Numbered from the stretch's first letter, positions 20,101-32,160 are shown. The stretch is 64,000 nt of DNA from Meconema thalassinum (GCA_946902985.2 OX336395.1:284389065-284453064), one strand, 5' to 3'. Notes: generated by a model from the letters alone, not told the origin. Numbers and translations: made by a program.

Positions 20101-20581
20101 TATGACGCTATAAGTGTAACTTAGCACAAGCACAGAGGCTTGCTAATATCAGGAGAATACAAGAAGCAGTAGGCGACTGTAGATATTAATATGACGCTAT
20201 TCTTATTGTAAGTGTAACTTAGCACAAGCACAGAGGCTTGCTAATATCAGGAGAATACAAGAAGCAGTTGGCGACTGTAGATATTATTATGACGCTATTC
20301 TTATTGTAAGTGTAACTTAGCACAAGCACAGAGGCTTGCTAATATCAGGAGAATACAAGAAGCAGTAGGCGACTGTAGATATTATTATGACGCTATTCTT
20401 ATTGTAAGTGTAACTTAGCACAAGCACAGAGGCTTGCTAATATCAGGAGAATACAAGAAGCAGTAGGCGACTGTAGATATTATTATGACGCTATTCTTAT
20501 TGTAAGTGTAACTTAGCACAAGCACAGAGGCTTGCTAATATCAGGAGAATACAAGAAGCAGTAGGCGACTGTAGATATTAT
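20101..20581. repeat. Tandem array, five units of 98 bp
   Basis: TATGACGCTA recurs at 20101, 20190, 20288, 20386 and 20484. Unit 1 is 89 bp because it lacks 9 bases present in the others; the rest are 98 bp and almost identical. Each unit has AGCACAAGC and GCTTGCT arms that can form a small hairpin. The array ends at the head of a SINE. Confidence 0.93.
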
Positions 20582-20587
20582 TTAAGG

Positions 20588-21080
20588 TGGCTTCGGTGGC
20601 GTAGTTGGTAGCATGCAGGGCTCCTATGCCCAAGATCGCGGGGTCCAACCCGGCCGAAGTCATCGGATAGTTTAAGTGTTAGAAATCCCTCAGTATGCTT
20701 TCCTTCGGAAGGGAAGTAAAGCCAGCAGGCCCATGTCAAAGATTTATGGCATGTAAAAGAACGTTCCACTACAATTGTGTGTAGCAAAATTTGTAAGTTG
20801 GATCTGATTAATGCTCTTAAGTTCCAATGTTCGTCACCAGTTGGTGGTTGCGATGGCATCCAGTAGCCAAGTTTGCAGATAGGTGTCGTGGACGGTAGCC
20901 TTTGGTTGAAAAAGTAGGAACTACTTGAAATTATCGTCTGCAGTCCTTAATTAAAACAGATAACACACACTAATACAGTCATCACAATTAACACCGGTTA
21001 TAAGACAGATTCTACACACACACAAAGTACACGGAGAAACATGACCACGTTGTCGCAACCCCAAAACTAAGGAACCAACT
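20588..21080 (+). mobile_element. Long tRNA-derived SINE, copy 1
   Basis: The head GGCTTCGGTGGCGTAGTTGG has an A box. GGGTCCAACCC is a B box with one change. GGCTTCGG and CCGAAGTC still pair like an acceptor stem. The body of about 400 bp is shared with 25411-25800 (segments such as TAATACAGTCATCACAATTA and CATGACCACGTTGTCGCA). Copy 1 has about 95 bp (about 20725-20820) that copy 2 lacks. Confidence 0.8.
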
Positions 21081-22060
21081 AAACTATATTATTTGAAGAT
21101 GCCAGTACAAGCAAGTTGTGTTTTTTTTTCGTATCTTTGTTTTGAAATGAAGGGTCTACGGGAAGAAGGGGCAATGTCAAATAAAGTAAAATGTTCAGGA
21201 AAAAAGTTTCAAAGTTTCATTACTTATATGTACTTACTGTATATGTAAGCGTCAACTTGAAACGTCGTTTTCTCACGACCCTCATTGTTCTTAGCCAGAC
21301 TCAATTGTGCCTTCATTACGTCACAAAGAGACCCACCGGATCGCGCTGATATCTCGATTTTACATGTTACATCTTCCCGTGGACCCTTCAAGTATAAACA
21401 TTGAGAAAGGCAACAGAGCCGACAATCTGAGTATCCATAGCTGTATTACATATGAGTGAAAACAAAATGAAAATCCATGTGTAGACAGACATGGACAAAT
21501 ATTACAGACGAGTATAACAGCATTTGGTGCAGCCGAGTGTTATGTTGATTAAGAATGTATTCGAATAAAACCTACATGAGATGTTAAACACCACGGATAT
21601 TCTAATATACTGACGAACATTCCATGATATTTTGATCCAAATTTCGACAAACAGTTGAATAACTATAAGCATAAGATTACGACACAGGTAAGATTTGTGT
21701 AAAACATTTTGATCATTAAACAGCATAGCGTAAAATGTCTGGTGCGTGATAAATATAGGATTTTACATCATGATTTAGCTAGCTTGTTTCATAAATTAAT
21801 TGAATGTTCGAAATCCTACCAACATAACTTATAATGTATTTATTTTGCATGATAAGTCGGATTCAATTGAATGTCAATGCATTAGATGTCTGCTGCAGAA
21901 AGTATGAGCAATGGGATTAACTCTTGTGGGTTAATAACATTTGTATTTACTTAGGAACTTATGTTGTGCCGTTCCATAGCTTTGAAGTTCCGCGATTTTT
22001 AGCCTACATTCGATTTTTGCAAAAAATGAAAGTAAACTTATGAGATCAACACAGGGCGAA
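21081..22060. other. Gap without gene
   Basis: AT-rich; only short frames without motifs. Nothing recognised. Confidence 0.5.
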
Positions 22061-22062
22061 AA

Positions 22063-22190
22063 AAGTGTGTCTGTCTGTGTGTGTGTATGTGTGTGTGTGA
22101 GTCTGTGTGTGTGTGTGTGTATGTGTGTGTGTGATTCTGTGTGTGTGTGTGTGTGTGAGTGTGTGTACTCTGAATGTCTGTCCCCCCCCC
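22063..22190. repeat. (TG)n microsatellite followed by a C9 run
   Basis: About 110 bp of TG repeats interrupted by CTG, ATG and AGT steps, then CTGTC and nine C at 22182-22190. The dinucleotide explains the long Cys/Val frame on the plus strand and the Thr/His frame on the minus strand. Confidence 0.92.
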
Positions 22191-22840
22191 TATCAATTCG
22201 AACACGGTGAATGCGAATTGAACGAAATTTGGTACAAAGGTAGCACTAGCAAAGGACACCTCAGTGTCATGTTTTATATCGCCGCCATCTTTACTAAAAC
22301 TGAATGGCGGCCACTCAAACGTTCAAAACGTAAAATCAAATAACGACTAACCAAATCATCCGATCTCTACCAAATTTGGTAACAACATACCTTCGTATAG
22401 GATGCGTCTTGTGACCAAACTACAAGGTCGTCCGCCATACCATTTCAGGATGGCGGCCGTGCGAATTATGCAAACTTTATAATCCATATCATGGGACCCA
22501 CCAGTTCCGATTATCGAGCCGAGAATCGTTTTAACTGTTCTAAAGGAAGAGGCACGTTCGAAATTAAAAGTTTATTTTGTAATACTATAGTGCAGACGTG
22601 ATTTTAAAAAGCTGAGCCGATTCAGTAATAAGACAAGATGGCAGCGTATATCTTGTGCCTGACTTATATTTCACTAATTTGAGTATTGCATGCAATATAG
22701 CGTACTGATACAAAATAAATAAACTTTGTATGAAATGCTTTATATATAAATAATATACTCCAGTGATGAAATCGTTTAGTATAAATCATTATTTGCTAAC
22801 AAGTTCTATGTAAGTCATTTTATATAGAACGATATTCGTT

Positions 22841-22920
22841 GACACAATTAGCTCAGTGGTAGAGCGTTAGCCTACCGCTCAAATGCCTATGATTCAAACC
22901 CGATCAGAGCTAGGTTTTTT
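22841..22920 (+). tRNA. tRNA-like sequence, probably pseudogene
   Basis: TTAGCTCAGTGGTAGAGCG fits a D-arm/A box and GATTCAAACC a B box, and a T6 run at 22915-22920 could end pol III transcription. The 5' GACACAA has no matching 3' strand, so a cloverleaf acceptor stem is missing. Confidence 0.4.
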
Positions 22921-23598
22921 GCTTGAAATGTTATATGTTTATTGTTTTGTAATGACTCAGATGTTTTAAAATTAAGCGTTATATTGTGCATATTATGGTG
23001 TAAAATATATATTTAATTAAAACAAAATTCGCCAGCAGATTTACTCGAGACATCTAGCTGCCAAAAAGATAACTGCACGCCGACCTACTTATTAACTTCC
23101 AGATTTTATTGAAAAGTTTCTTCTTCTGGCCGCTAGAATGCACTCGCTCTGTTAGGATTATATTGTTCGATATTTCACCACTAGATGTCACGACTAGTCT
23201 ACGTGGGGCTCCATTGATTACTATACCATTGGCATTCTATGCGCATCGAATTTGAAGAATGACAAGATGATACTACGATACATTTTTACTTTTTATTTTA
23301 AAGGGTTTGTAACAGCCTATTTTGCGTTACTTGAAAATGTTATTTGAAGTAAAGAACAATACGATTTCACATAGTAACTGAATTCAAGCCGTTGGTGTTA
23401 GTTCAGGTTATTAATTACTACTTTTATTTCAGGCAAATAGCAATCGAAAATATCCACATAGTTTGTATACACACGTCTCTGTAGGGTCATGGAAAGATTT
23501 GTTAATTCAATTAGGGTTGTGAAAGCCATGCACAACCAGACGTGTAAAGACATGCCTCAACTCAAAGTTGGATGTTGCCCACGGCAGGTCGTATATGT

Positions 23599-23600
23599 AA

Positions 23601-23631
<31 letters not shown>

Positions 23632-23856
23632 AATAATGTTATTGGTTTTACATCCCTTTTAACTACTGCTGCTTTTAGAGACACCGGGGTGCCGGAATTT
23701 TGGCCCAAAGGGGATCTTTAACGTGCCAGTAAATGTACTGACACGGCTCCCTCGCATTTGTGCTCCCTCAAATGCCAGCTGACTGCGCCAGGATACGAAC
23801 CTGCAACCTAGGGCCCAGCAAGCGAGAACGTTACCGCTGAGCCACGCAGCCAGTCC
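23599..23856 (-). mobile_element. tRNA-derived SINE with (AAT)n tail
   Basis: On the minus strand, GTGGCTCAGCGGTAACG is the A box and CAGGTTCGTATCC the B box. A body of about 200 bp ends in (ATT)n, seen as AAT repeats at 23599-23637. Imperfect 12-bp flanks (GGTCGTATATGT and GGTCGATTATGT) look like an aged target duplication. It is the same family as 31401-31624. Confidence 0.85.
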
Positions 23857-23869
23857 GGTCGATTATGTC

Positions 23870-25405
23870 TCCAGATCCATAACATTCTTGACATACTTCT
23901 TATCTTTCTTTCTTCAATGATTGTACCAGTTTTTATCTAGGTTGTGGCGTTTGGTAGAGGTAAATCGTTTCTAAGGTCTTCAACAAAGAATAGTTCTATT
24001 ATACTCTTTGATAATAACAACGAGTTATAACTATACTCATACATTTAGGAGAAAGTAGGCTATATGTTCTTTACTGAACATCTGGTTTCTATAACAGGAT
24101 TCCTTAAGAGGGCGATAGGACAATAGTGTAGTGTATAATTTCTATCAGGAATGATGCTTTTGTTCAATTGCTCAGCATCTTTTGATAATAATTCAATCTT
24201 TCGAGGACAATTTGTTAATTTTACGGCTGGTTACTTGCAGTAGATTATACCTTTCTATTTAATTAATTAACGAGTATTTAGGGCTAGTTTCGTAACTCCA
24301 CCCAATCCTTACCCGATGCTCTTAGAGTAACGTACCGTAGCTGAAACTAGCTCCAGTACATGTCTGTGGTTGGATCTCATGAATATCGATTTTCGCCTTG
24401 GACCCTGTGGCATGTCAGAGCAATATGGGTACAATACATATAATTCCCCTTATAAGAATTAACCAGTAGAAGAATGAAAAGAGAAATGGGAGGGATAATT
24501 TGTCAATAGGAACTGCTCGAAAAATCCATTTAAATAGTAAAATTACGCCTCACGAGGTTATTAAAAGTTCCAGAAGTGAAATTATTTTAATGGCCTCTAT
24601 CAACTTCATTTCATTTCGATTGCTCTAATAGATTAGCAGATATTCAGAATCGGTAAATTATTTCGATGATCACCATATTGGTTTGTTCTATCTGTTAACC
24701 AGATAGCTAAGCACCAGTAGATGAAGGTTATTTCGTTGGCACATTATACAAACTTTCAATTCGATCGGAAGATTAGGACACGATGAAAATTAATTATAAA
24801 CTTTCACACAGCCGACATATTAAATATATGAAAGCAATTGATTTTAGGTAGATACCAGTGGATTAAATCTTAAAACCTTTACCATGGCATAATATGTATC
24901 CCTTTAAAATCTCGGTCGAGTTCGTTAATGGGCAAAATCGGTCGAAGGGGGTGAAAATGGGGGGCATTTTTCGAAAAAGTGAAATATCGCTATAACTCTC
25001 TTAATACGTGAAATATCGAGTCCATTCGAAGTTCATACTATGTGTCGGATAAGTGCCAAAAATTTATGTTTAAAACGTTTTTTGATAGCACCAATCATTG
25101 AGCAAAGGGGTGGAAAAAAGTTGGTTTTTCTGGAAACATTAATCATATCTCTCTTAATAGGCACAATATCAAAACCGTACACAATGGAAAATATTCCCCT
25201 AATAATTACCTAAAACTTTTGTCTGAAATAATTTTTGATATGACCCACCATTACGCCAAGGTATGAGAAAAATGATTTCGGAATTAGAAGAAAATGCCAA
25301 GTGCCATCAGAGGTTACCATGACAACGCTTCTAAATATATGAGGGATGAGTTATCAGAGGATGCCATGACAACGCCATTGCACGAGATCACCATCTGACT
25401 CTGTG
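23870..25405. other. Gap without gene
   Basis: No coding signal. At 24880-25300 two segments carry variants of a phrase ending TATAACTCTCTTAATA/TATCTCTCTTAATAG, followed by similar text. This suggests an internally repeated interspersed element I cannot name. Confidence 0.4.
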
Positions 25406-25410
25406 GGAAG

Positions 25411-25800
25411 CGGCTTCGGTAACGTAACTGGTAGCATGCTGAACTTCAATGCCTAAGGTCGCGGGTTCAAAGCCGGCCAAAGTCGACGGATTTCCTAAGA
25501 GCGCTAAAAATCCCTCAACATGTTTTCCTTCGGAGGGGAAGTTCCAACGTTCGTTACAAGTTGCTGGTTGCGGTGGCATCTAGCAGCCAAGTTCACAGCT
25601 AGGTGTCGTTGATGGTAGTATTCAGTAGCAAAATTAGGAACTACTGCTTGAAATTGACCGTCTGCAGTCCTTACCTGAATTACAGACTAATACAGTCATC
25701 ACAATTAACACCGTTTATCAGAGAGATTATACACACACACAATGTACACGGAGTTACATGACCACGTTGTCGCAGCCCCTAAACTGAGGAACAATATATC
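25411..25800 (+). mobile_element. Long tRNA-derived SINE, copy 2
   Basis: Same family as 20588-21080. The head GGCTTCGGTAACGTAACTGG and B box GGGTTCAAAGCC are followed by the shared body. It ends near CCCCTAAACTGAGGAAC. About 95 bp present in copy 1 is absent. A similar end (CCCTTAAACTGAGGAACC) at about 26258-26275 may be a further fragment. Confidence 0.75.
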
Positions 25801-27255
25801 ATGTCATGACTTAGATTTACAGAAACAAAAAAACTTTAATCATTCTAAGTTATAATACCGAACCAGTTATATTAAATACGTATGTCCAATGCAACCGTAA
25901 AGTTAACACAGAAAAATAAAATAAAATCTCTGAAAGTCGGTAGGATTCGTCACATTAATCTGTGAATTCAAGTTGCTGTAGCTTAAAAAAACAGCAAAGA
26001 GCAGTCAAGTACTGGCAAACGGAAATATTCAATTGACGAAAAATAAAAACCGTCATCAGAATTAATTATGTACTATACCTTCTTAAAAATCTTACAAAGA
26101 CAGTAACTCACATTATACAGACGGCACGAAGTGTATAAAATTAGACTAAAAATCACGGATTGTTTCAGACTCCACAAAACCTCTCTATAAATATTACAAT
26201 ACATAATCAGATCATATTGGAAAGAAACCAATAAACAAAGGTATATAGATTAGCCCTTAAACTGAGGAACCGACCAACACCTCTGCGGGAGATAAAATTT
26301 GCGTGAAGAAGTAACATACTGTTGGATAGTTATACATCAGTTCCAATCCTTGCATAAGGACAATGTGACCACAAGTATAAAAAAATGAACCCGAAATGAC
26401 AAGAAGGTTACCATCCCCATAAGACAATAAAATGTTAAAAGTATGCCTAGAAAGACGAAAAAAAGGTTAATTAAGCTCCAATTGTGAAATACTTTCTCGA
26501 AATAAATGAGGTCTGATCCTTCTACGAAAACCTGCACATTTTGACTATTATAGCCTATCCCCTAGTTTGCCCTGAGAAATCTACCTCTGCCTTCCGGCGT
26601 GCCGAGAGGAATTTTTATAAGTCAAATACGTAAACTTTTCATAGAATTCTTTATCACCATGCAAAATTTCAGGGTATATCAGTTCAAGTTTGAGAGATAT
26701 AAAATACTGGTGGAATATTTCGCACGACAGCCATGTTGTATTGGTCAATTGTAGTAACATTTTAGGCACGGTCGAGATAGAAAAACGCACTAGTAAATTC
26801 TTATCGAGTTTCATTGAAATCGCTGCAGTCGTTTAAATTTTATTACGGGGAAACAAACACAAACACACATATACACACACAGGGACAAATGTGACCTCAT
26901 AGACTCATTGTTCATATGAGAAAATTAGGCTAAATATGGCTCCTAATTTTCTAGGATAATATTAAATAACAAAGTTCAAAGACTACCCGTAATCCTCAAA
27001 GGATAAGGAACTTAGGAGGAAGAATTTAAGCCAAAGTTGGAGCAGCCCATGTGAAAGGACTTACTGCTTTCTCATATCCTTCCAATCTACTGCACTACTT
27101 CAACCATTCCCACAGCAGTCTATCAACATACCAAAAGAGATCCGAAACATTATGGGGAATCACCAGGGAATGTGCATACCGAGTTTATTTGGAACGAGAG
27201 AATATGAGAAAAAGGCACCCCTTCTCTCTCTCTCACGTGGGCATTCTTTCAGTAC
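25801..27255. other. Gap without gene
   Basis: No coding motif. 26540-26900 has the texture of an old interspersed repeat ending in CA-rich sequence; I cannot assign it. Confidence 0.4.
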
Positions 27256-27259
27256 TTCC

Positions 27260-29712
27260 TCCGTAACTCACTTCCAGTTAGGTTAATTATTGCCATTGCC
27301 AATTGTAAAGAACGCTACATTTCCTGCAAGTTTCATAGGTAACATGTTCGAAAATTCAGAACAGGCACTGAGATATGGGGACGTGAACATGTGCAAACGT
27401 GTCAAAAACAAAAAACAAAACAAAAAACGCTAAATGCCAGATATGTCAGTGGTTTCGCCTTAATAACATTCGTTTAGTGCAGTTTAGTACAAAATGCATG
27501 GTAAACAATCTTGTGCAAGTAAGTGAACTGGAAACTATAAAAAAGTTTAATATATCTACTGAAACTCTATGTTGAAAACGGTATTCCTGAAAGTAATATA
27601 ATCCTTAATCGTTATGTATGTACAATATACGTATAGTTCATGGGATTCATGCACTTCTGGGGAATAACGAATTTTTTGAAAAAAGAAAAACACAATTTTT
27701 AAAAAGAAATTCGCCGAAATACAATTAGAAAAAAGGAATTTTTTTTCAATAAAGAATAAATTTAAAGTTCATCATTTTTGTTTTATTTTGTTTAGGCTGA
27801 AATTTGGTTGATGCATACTTCGACCAAAAGGCAGTGCATCATCTTACTCGTTATCTTTAATGTTGAGTTCAACCTCTGTTGCATTACCGCAGGATTCGAA
27901 TACATAATGAAGTCATACAATGGAGCATCAAAGTCCTGCATTTTTGCAGCTGCATTTGTTGCCATAAGCCTTTTTGCATTGGCACGAAATTATGTTCAGC
28001 AATGCCAATGGAGCTGGTGCTTTTTTCATGTGCACTGGAGTTTGGCCAGCAATATCCTTCTTCCAGCCCCAGTTGAGAGTATCATTTTGATACGTTTGTA
28101 CATGCAGATAAGTTCTATATGCAATATATTAATCTACATCCCTTGTTGGAGATAGGCGTTCTAAATCGAATTTGGTGTTTTTAGTAGCTTTAACAAAGCT
28201 GTTCGAGTCACCTCCATAAAGGGCAACAAGGAAAGTTGTAGTGGCTTCCACGATCTTCTCATTTTCTGCAGCTGAATCTTTGAAAATTATTTTATTTTAT
28301 TAATATTGTGAGAAGCATCACTCTCAAGTTTGGTACAACACTTAATTTCCCCCTGCCCTAACAGAGCGGAGGTGGTATCGCAACCACTTATCGCATGGAG
28401 AATCTTTATATTTGAAAGATGCTATGCAGTTCAACGCATCTCACATGTTACCCCGTCCAGATTAGGAAAAGATCACATTGTCTGGTGCTAAAATCGTCAC
28501 AAAAGATAAGGGACCAATGTCTTCTCCAATAACAACAGATTCGTGTTCGGAAGACAACGAAATGGCAGTTTTCACAATTAACACATCTCCATCTTAGCTG
28601 CCTGCATGGTGACCATTTATGCTTGTAGAAATTCCTTCTGAAGCAATGAGATGAAGGGTGATTTGTCTTCTTCATTCGATAACAATTTATCCTTTGACAT
28701 TTGCGGAAACATTGTACCATCTAAGAGAACGTCTGCTCAAGATTGTAGCCTGGAACGACAAGCTCTTTCTGTGCTTTTCGTGCTTTTTTTTATTTTCTTC
28801 AGTGGGGTATCAATTGAAGACTACAACAGCATTTTGACCATGAGGTTGTACGTATGTCACATATTTCTTAAAAATAGCAGACAAAAAGTTCGCTCCGATT
28901 CCAGTGAACTCTATGTAGGAGGTACCTTCCATCAATTACATGAATTATGCTCTTTACCATTTATGTAACTTGGCAGGGGCGCGAAATCAGAGTAAAATGA
29001 GGACTATTTCCTTTTGCGAAAGCCTTCTTCCGAGAAATGTGACGATGAAACGGGGCAAGTCGGTACACGAGTATTCTTTCTGATGATTATCAGACTGCAT
29101 AGAGGTGATAATCCTGTGGAAAAGCATGCGAGGATCCAGAGCTACCTTTCGTTTGTCGTGTTGATTAGTAACTTTTGCCAGAGAACCTGCTGCCTCATCA
29201 CATCAAAAATGCATCTTCTAAAAATAACTATTCTTAATTCCATTCACTACTCTGGACGTATACGTATTTGTAAATGTATTGAAAATTTAAGTTTTTCTTT
29301 TTCAAAAATTCGTTATTCCCCAGAATTTGCATGAATCTCATGAGCTACACATATAAAGCACATACATAATGATTATAGATGGTGTTAATTTCAGGAATAC
29401 TGATTTTAACAGAGGTAGTAGTGTATTTTCAGTAGATATAGTCAGTTTTCTTTAAGTTTCCAGTCCACCTCTACAAGATTATTTATTATGCATTTTGCAC
29501 TAAACTGCACTAAAGGAAAGTTATTAACGTGCAACCGCTGACATATCTAACTTTATTCGTTTTTTCTGACATGATTGCAAATGTTTACGTCCCATATCTC
29601 AGTATCTGTTCCAAATTTTCCAACGTGTTACTTAAGAAACTCGAAGTTAATTTAGCGTTCTTTAAAATTGGTAATGCCAATACTTTGCCTAAAATGCACT
29701 GGAAGTGAGTAA
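27260..29712 (-). mobile_element. Element bounded by about 440-bp inverted repeats
   Basis: The left arm (about 27260-27700) and the reverse complement of the right arm (about 29285-29712) match along their length with moderate divergence. Shared landmarks are AACTCACTTCCAG or ACTCACTTCCAG, AAAGAACGCTA, CTGAGATATGG, TTTAGTGCAGTTTAGT, ATATCTACTGAAA and CTGGGGAATAACGAATTTT. Between them lies a decayed minus-strand coding region. This fits an old DNA transposon with long terminal inverted repeats, though a simple inverted duplication is possible. I could not find a target duplication. Confidence 0.65.
27850..29230 (-). pseudogene. Decayed ORF of a multicopy uncharacterised arthropod protein family
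   Basis: Reading the minus strand across frames gives, in order: HVIDGRYLLHRVHW (near 28930), NAVVVFN then YPTEENKKKHEKHRK (near 28800), HESVVIGEDIG (near 28540), GCDTTSAL (near 28380), NWGWKKDI (near 28050) and a Cys-rich tail with CQCKKAYGNKCSCKNAGL (near 27950). From memory these match a family of large, repeated insect proteins with VIDGGYLLHRVVW, VVFDGY, GxDxDLLVLL and GCDTTSA motifs and a Cys-rich end. Several stops and frame changes separate the blocks, so it is not functional. Being inside inverted repeats suggests it was the element's own gene. The function of the family is unknown to me. Confidence 0.55.
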
Positions 29713-30433
29713 TGGAGGGAAAAAGAAAAAAGTGATCTTTTTTGGCAGTAAATTCAAGATGACGGACAAAGCATAAGGAGCGGGAGGTCAGAAGCTTGGA
29801 TTTTTTTACGAGATGCACCTTTTGCAAGTCAACCCCTTTTTTGAGCTATCTCTACTGGGCTATGAGGCATAATTGCATTTCGAAACTAAATAAGTCACGG
29901 ATGTACAACTTCGAATCTAATTAATATTTCTACAACGCTTCATTGGGGTAGGGAAATTGCATTTCAGTGTTCTCTTGTTAGTGTTACACGGTATGCACCA
30001 TTGAAGGTGGGGTACCCACCGCCATTATAGTTACCTTTTATGAAAGATGGACTATATCGGAATATTTTATATTCCAGGCAGTTGTGCTATGCAAATACAC
30101 CATTATAACATGGAGAGATGGAAAAGGTCTGACCCCTTAATAGATTAGACTGTCATAAGGTTGTAAAGAAAACAGTCAAATAATGTGAGAAAATTGATGA
30201 CTTCCTGTGTAATGTCGGGATCCGAATTGACGGAAAGTTGACCATGGGTGGTGCAACGAAAAGATGGAAAAGAGTTGCCTGGCACAAGTAGCCAGATGCA
30301 ATGTCGGGCACTCAGGTCATGTGTCTTTCTAGCTACTTCCTATTACTGTAATTGTGGAGAGTTGATATATAGACTCTAAGAAATCACAAATTATTCTACG
30401 GAGCACGGCACTCCACAAACATATCCTCTACAT

Positions 30434-30890
30434 TATTATTATTATTGAATATCAAAAAAACAATACAGGAACCCTTTTTACCAGAGGTATATTAGGGTTG
30501 TAGATTAAAAACAAAGCAAATACAAATATTACTAACATAGTTTACAAAACAATTTGTTGATGAAAGTGAGAAATTATCCTAAACAGCACTGCCTCTTAAA
30601 AATTAGGAACAGCGGTTTTGAAGGTTCCAGGTTACAGTTATTAAGGAGGCATTGTAAATCGTATCGTTTGATTCCAAAAACTGGACACTCAAAAATAAGG
30701 TGACACACCGATTGGGGCAATCCACAAAAACATGAATAGTCGTCTGTTGCTATTTTAAAACGTTCAAAATAAGACTTGAATTTTCCATGACCAGTTAAAA
30801 ATTGTGTGAGGACGAAGTTTGGCACTAATAATTTTGATAACAGCCGATTTTGTACTTCCGGGAAGAATATTTCTCTTGTATATCCTTTGC
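30434..30890 (-). pseudogene. Non-LTR retrotransposon 3' fragment with TAA-type tail
   Basis: A minus-strand frame from about 30890 to 30574 contains FFPEVQNRLLSKLL, FVLTQFLTGHGKF, FCGLPQSVCHLIFECPVF and a stop. TGHG followed by C.CG...H....CP is the Zn-binding C-terminal end of I- and LOA-type LINE ORF2. Beyond the stop an untranslated tail ends in AATAATAATAAT (plus strand ATTATTATTATT at 30435-30450), as in I-like elements. Everything 5' is missing. Confidence 0.7.
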
Positions 30891-31400
30891 ATTAAAGGTT
30901 CACAATTGAGCTACCACAGGCCAAGACCAATAGTCATGGAATTGCTTAGCACAACATTCTGGTAAGTAAGATAGGCCTATTCTGTTTGTTCCGTTGGCGG
31001 TCACGTTTCAAAAAACAAGAGGAGGAAATATGTAGTGATGATCATTCATTAGAAATATGTTTGCTGACGGCCAAGTTCCGATCTTAACATGGCGGTAACG
31101 AGTTTGCTTTGCTAGGGCAGTCTTCCCTTTTCCCCTACTGGCCTATAAGTAATAGGATACACAACCAGCAACGCTTTTACTTAAAGTCAATAATATCTGA
31201 AATGCCTTATATGGTTGAGAATTAACATGGCACATTGTGTAGACTTCTATGATCTAGCTTGCCAGCAGAGTGGAACTGCAGTATCAGTCCAATGACATCA
31301 GCCATTGTTAGGTGATCTTAAACACGACTAGCTTATGTAATCCAATCTTCCAAAAAATATTCATTCTAAAAATCACTCGTATTATTATAAGAGAAGTAAT

Positions 31401-31624
31401 TAATAAAATGTTATTAGTTCTATGTCCATTTAAAATACTGCGGACTTTAGACATGCAAGGGTGTCGGAATTTATGCCTCGAATGGGATCTTTACATGCCA
31501 GAAATCTACTCACACAGGTCCCTCACATTTTCGGACTCTCAAATGCCAACTGATTGCTCCGAGTTTCGATTCTGCAACCTTGGGTACAGCAGGGGAGAGC
31601 GTTACAGATGCGCCATACAGCCAG
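31401..31624 (-). mobile_element. tRNA-derived SINE with 15-bp target duplication
   Basis: It aligns through its length with the SINE at 23599-23856 (shared GGGATCTTTA, CTCAAATGCCAACTGA/CTCAAATGCCAGCTGA and GAGAGCGTTAC-type head) but is more diverged. TATAAGAGAAGTAAT flanks it at 31386-31400 and 31625-31639. It lies 32 bp from the donor edge of the exon at 31657-31743. Confidence 0.85.
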
Positions 31625-31656
31625 TATAAGAGAAGTAATGCAGAACATATAATTAC

Positions 31657-31743
31657 CTGTAGTTCATGTTCCTCCTTAACTGATATCCTCTCAATATCGT
31701 CTAATATATCACCATCCTCGTCCTGCAGGGGATCACTTGGCTC
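31657..31743 (-). CDS. Host exon 2, acidic region
   Basis: An 87-base exon of 29 codons on the minus strand. The acceptor is TTATACTCCACAG and the donor is CAG then GTAATTAT. Both edges are phase 0. The peptide begins EPSDPLQDEDGDILDDIE and ends with VKEEHELQ. It is strongly acidic with a VKEE motif, as in linker exons ahead of zinc fingers. It is phase-compatible with exon 1 at 32348-32413 and with 2701-2814. A SINE lies within 35 bp on each side, leaving a 128-bp island of original sequence (31640-31767). Confidence 0.7.
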
Positions 31744-31778
31744 CTGTGGAGTATAACAAGTAAGACCTAATGTTAAAT

Positions 31779-32160
31779 GCTGCCACGGTAGGTGAGTGGT
31801 TATCGTGTCGGATTACTAACCCCAAGATTCCAGGTTCACTCCTGGCCTTGGTAAGTGATTTTTGAATGGCGGCAAAAAGCACCACACGCATGTTATACGA
31901 TGTTGGCATGTTAAAGAACCCATTTGAATTCAGTAGGGCGTGTTCATAATGGCAAAATTAATATCGGGATTTTCTACGAACACAAACGTCCTCATTTCTC
32001 TACTAGAAAGCGCTATAGTGCCAAGGAGCTTAGATATCTAACCTCTTTGACTCTCATAGTGTTTCAAGGAACAACAAAATTCGACATGCAAGCTGCCCTC
32101 TGGGTATCAAATAACAAAGCCTGTACCCGGCACCGAGGCCATACGATATTATTAATATTA
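31779..32160 (+). mobile_element. tRNA-derived SINE with 11-bp target duplication
   Basis: TAGGTGAGTGGTTATCG is the A box and AGGTTCACTCC the B box. A body of about 300 bp includes GGCATGTTAAAGAACCC and ends in an ATT-rich tail. TAATGTTAAAT flanks it at 31768-31778 and 32161-32171. It sits 35 bp upstream (minus-strand sense) of the exon 2 acceptor, where a branch point would be expected. Confidence 0.85.

Noticed and set aside
20101..20581. 98-bp array as a CRISPR array
   Set aside because: Whole units repeat without variable spacers, and the context is eukaryotic.
22038..22343. Cys/Val-rich and Thr/His-rich frames at the TG microsatellite
   Set aside because: Direct translation of a dinucleotide repeat.
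22841..22920. Functional tRNA gene
   Set aside because: A and B boxes and a T-run terminator are present, but the acceptor stem does not pair.
27808..28155. 115-codon plus-strand frame
   Set aside because: Antisense shadow of the decayed minus-strand gene, whose WGWKK and Cys-rich motifs lie on the other strand.
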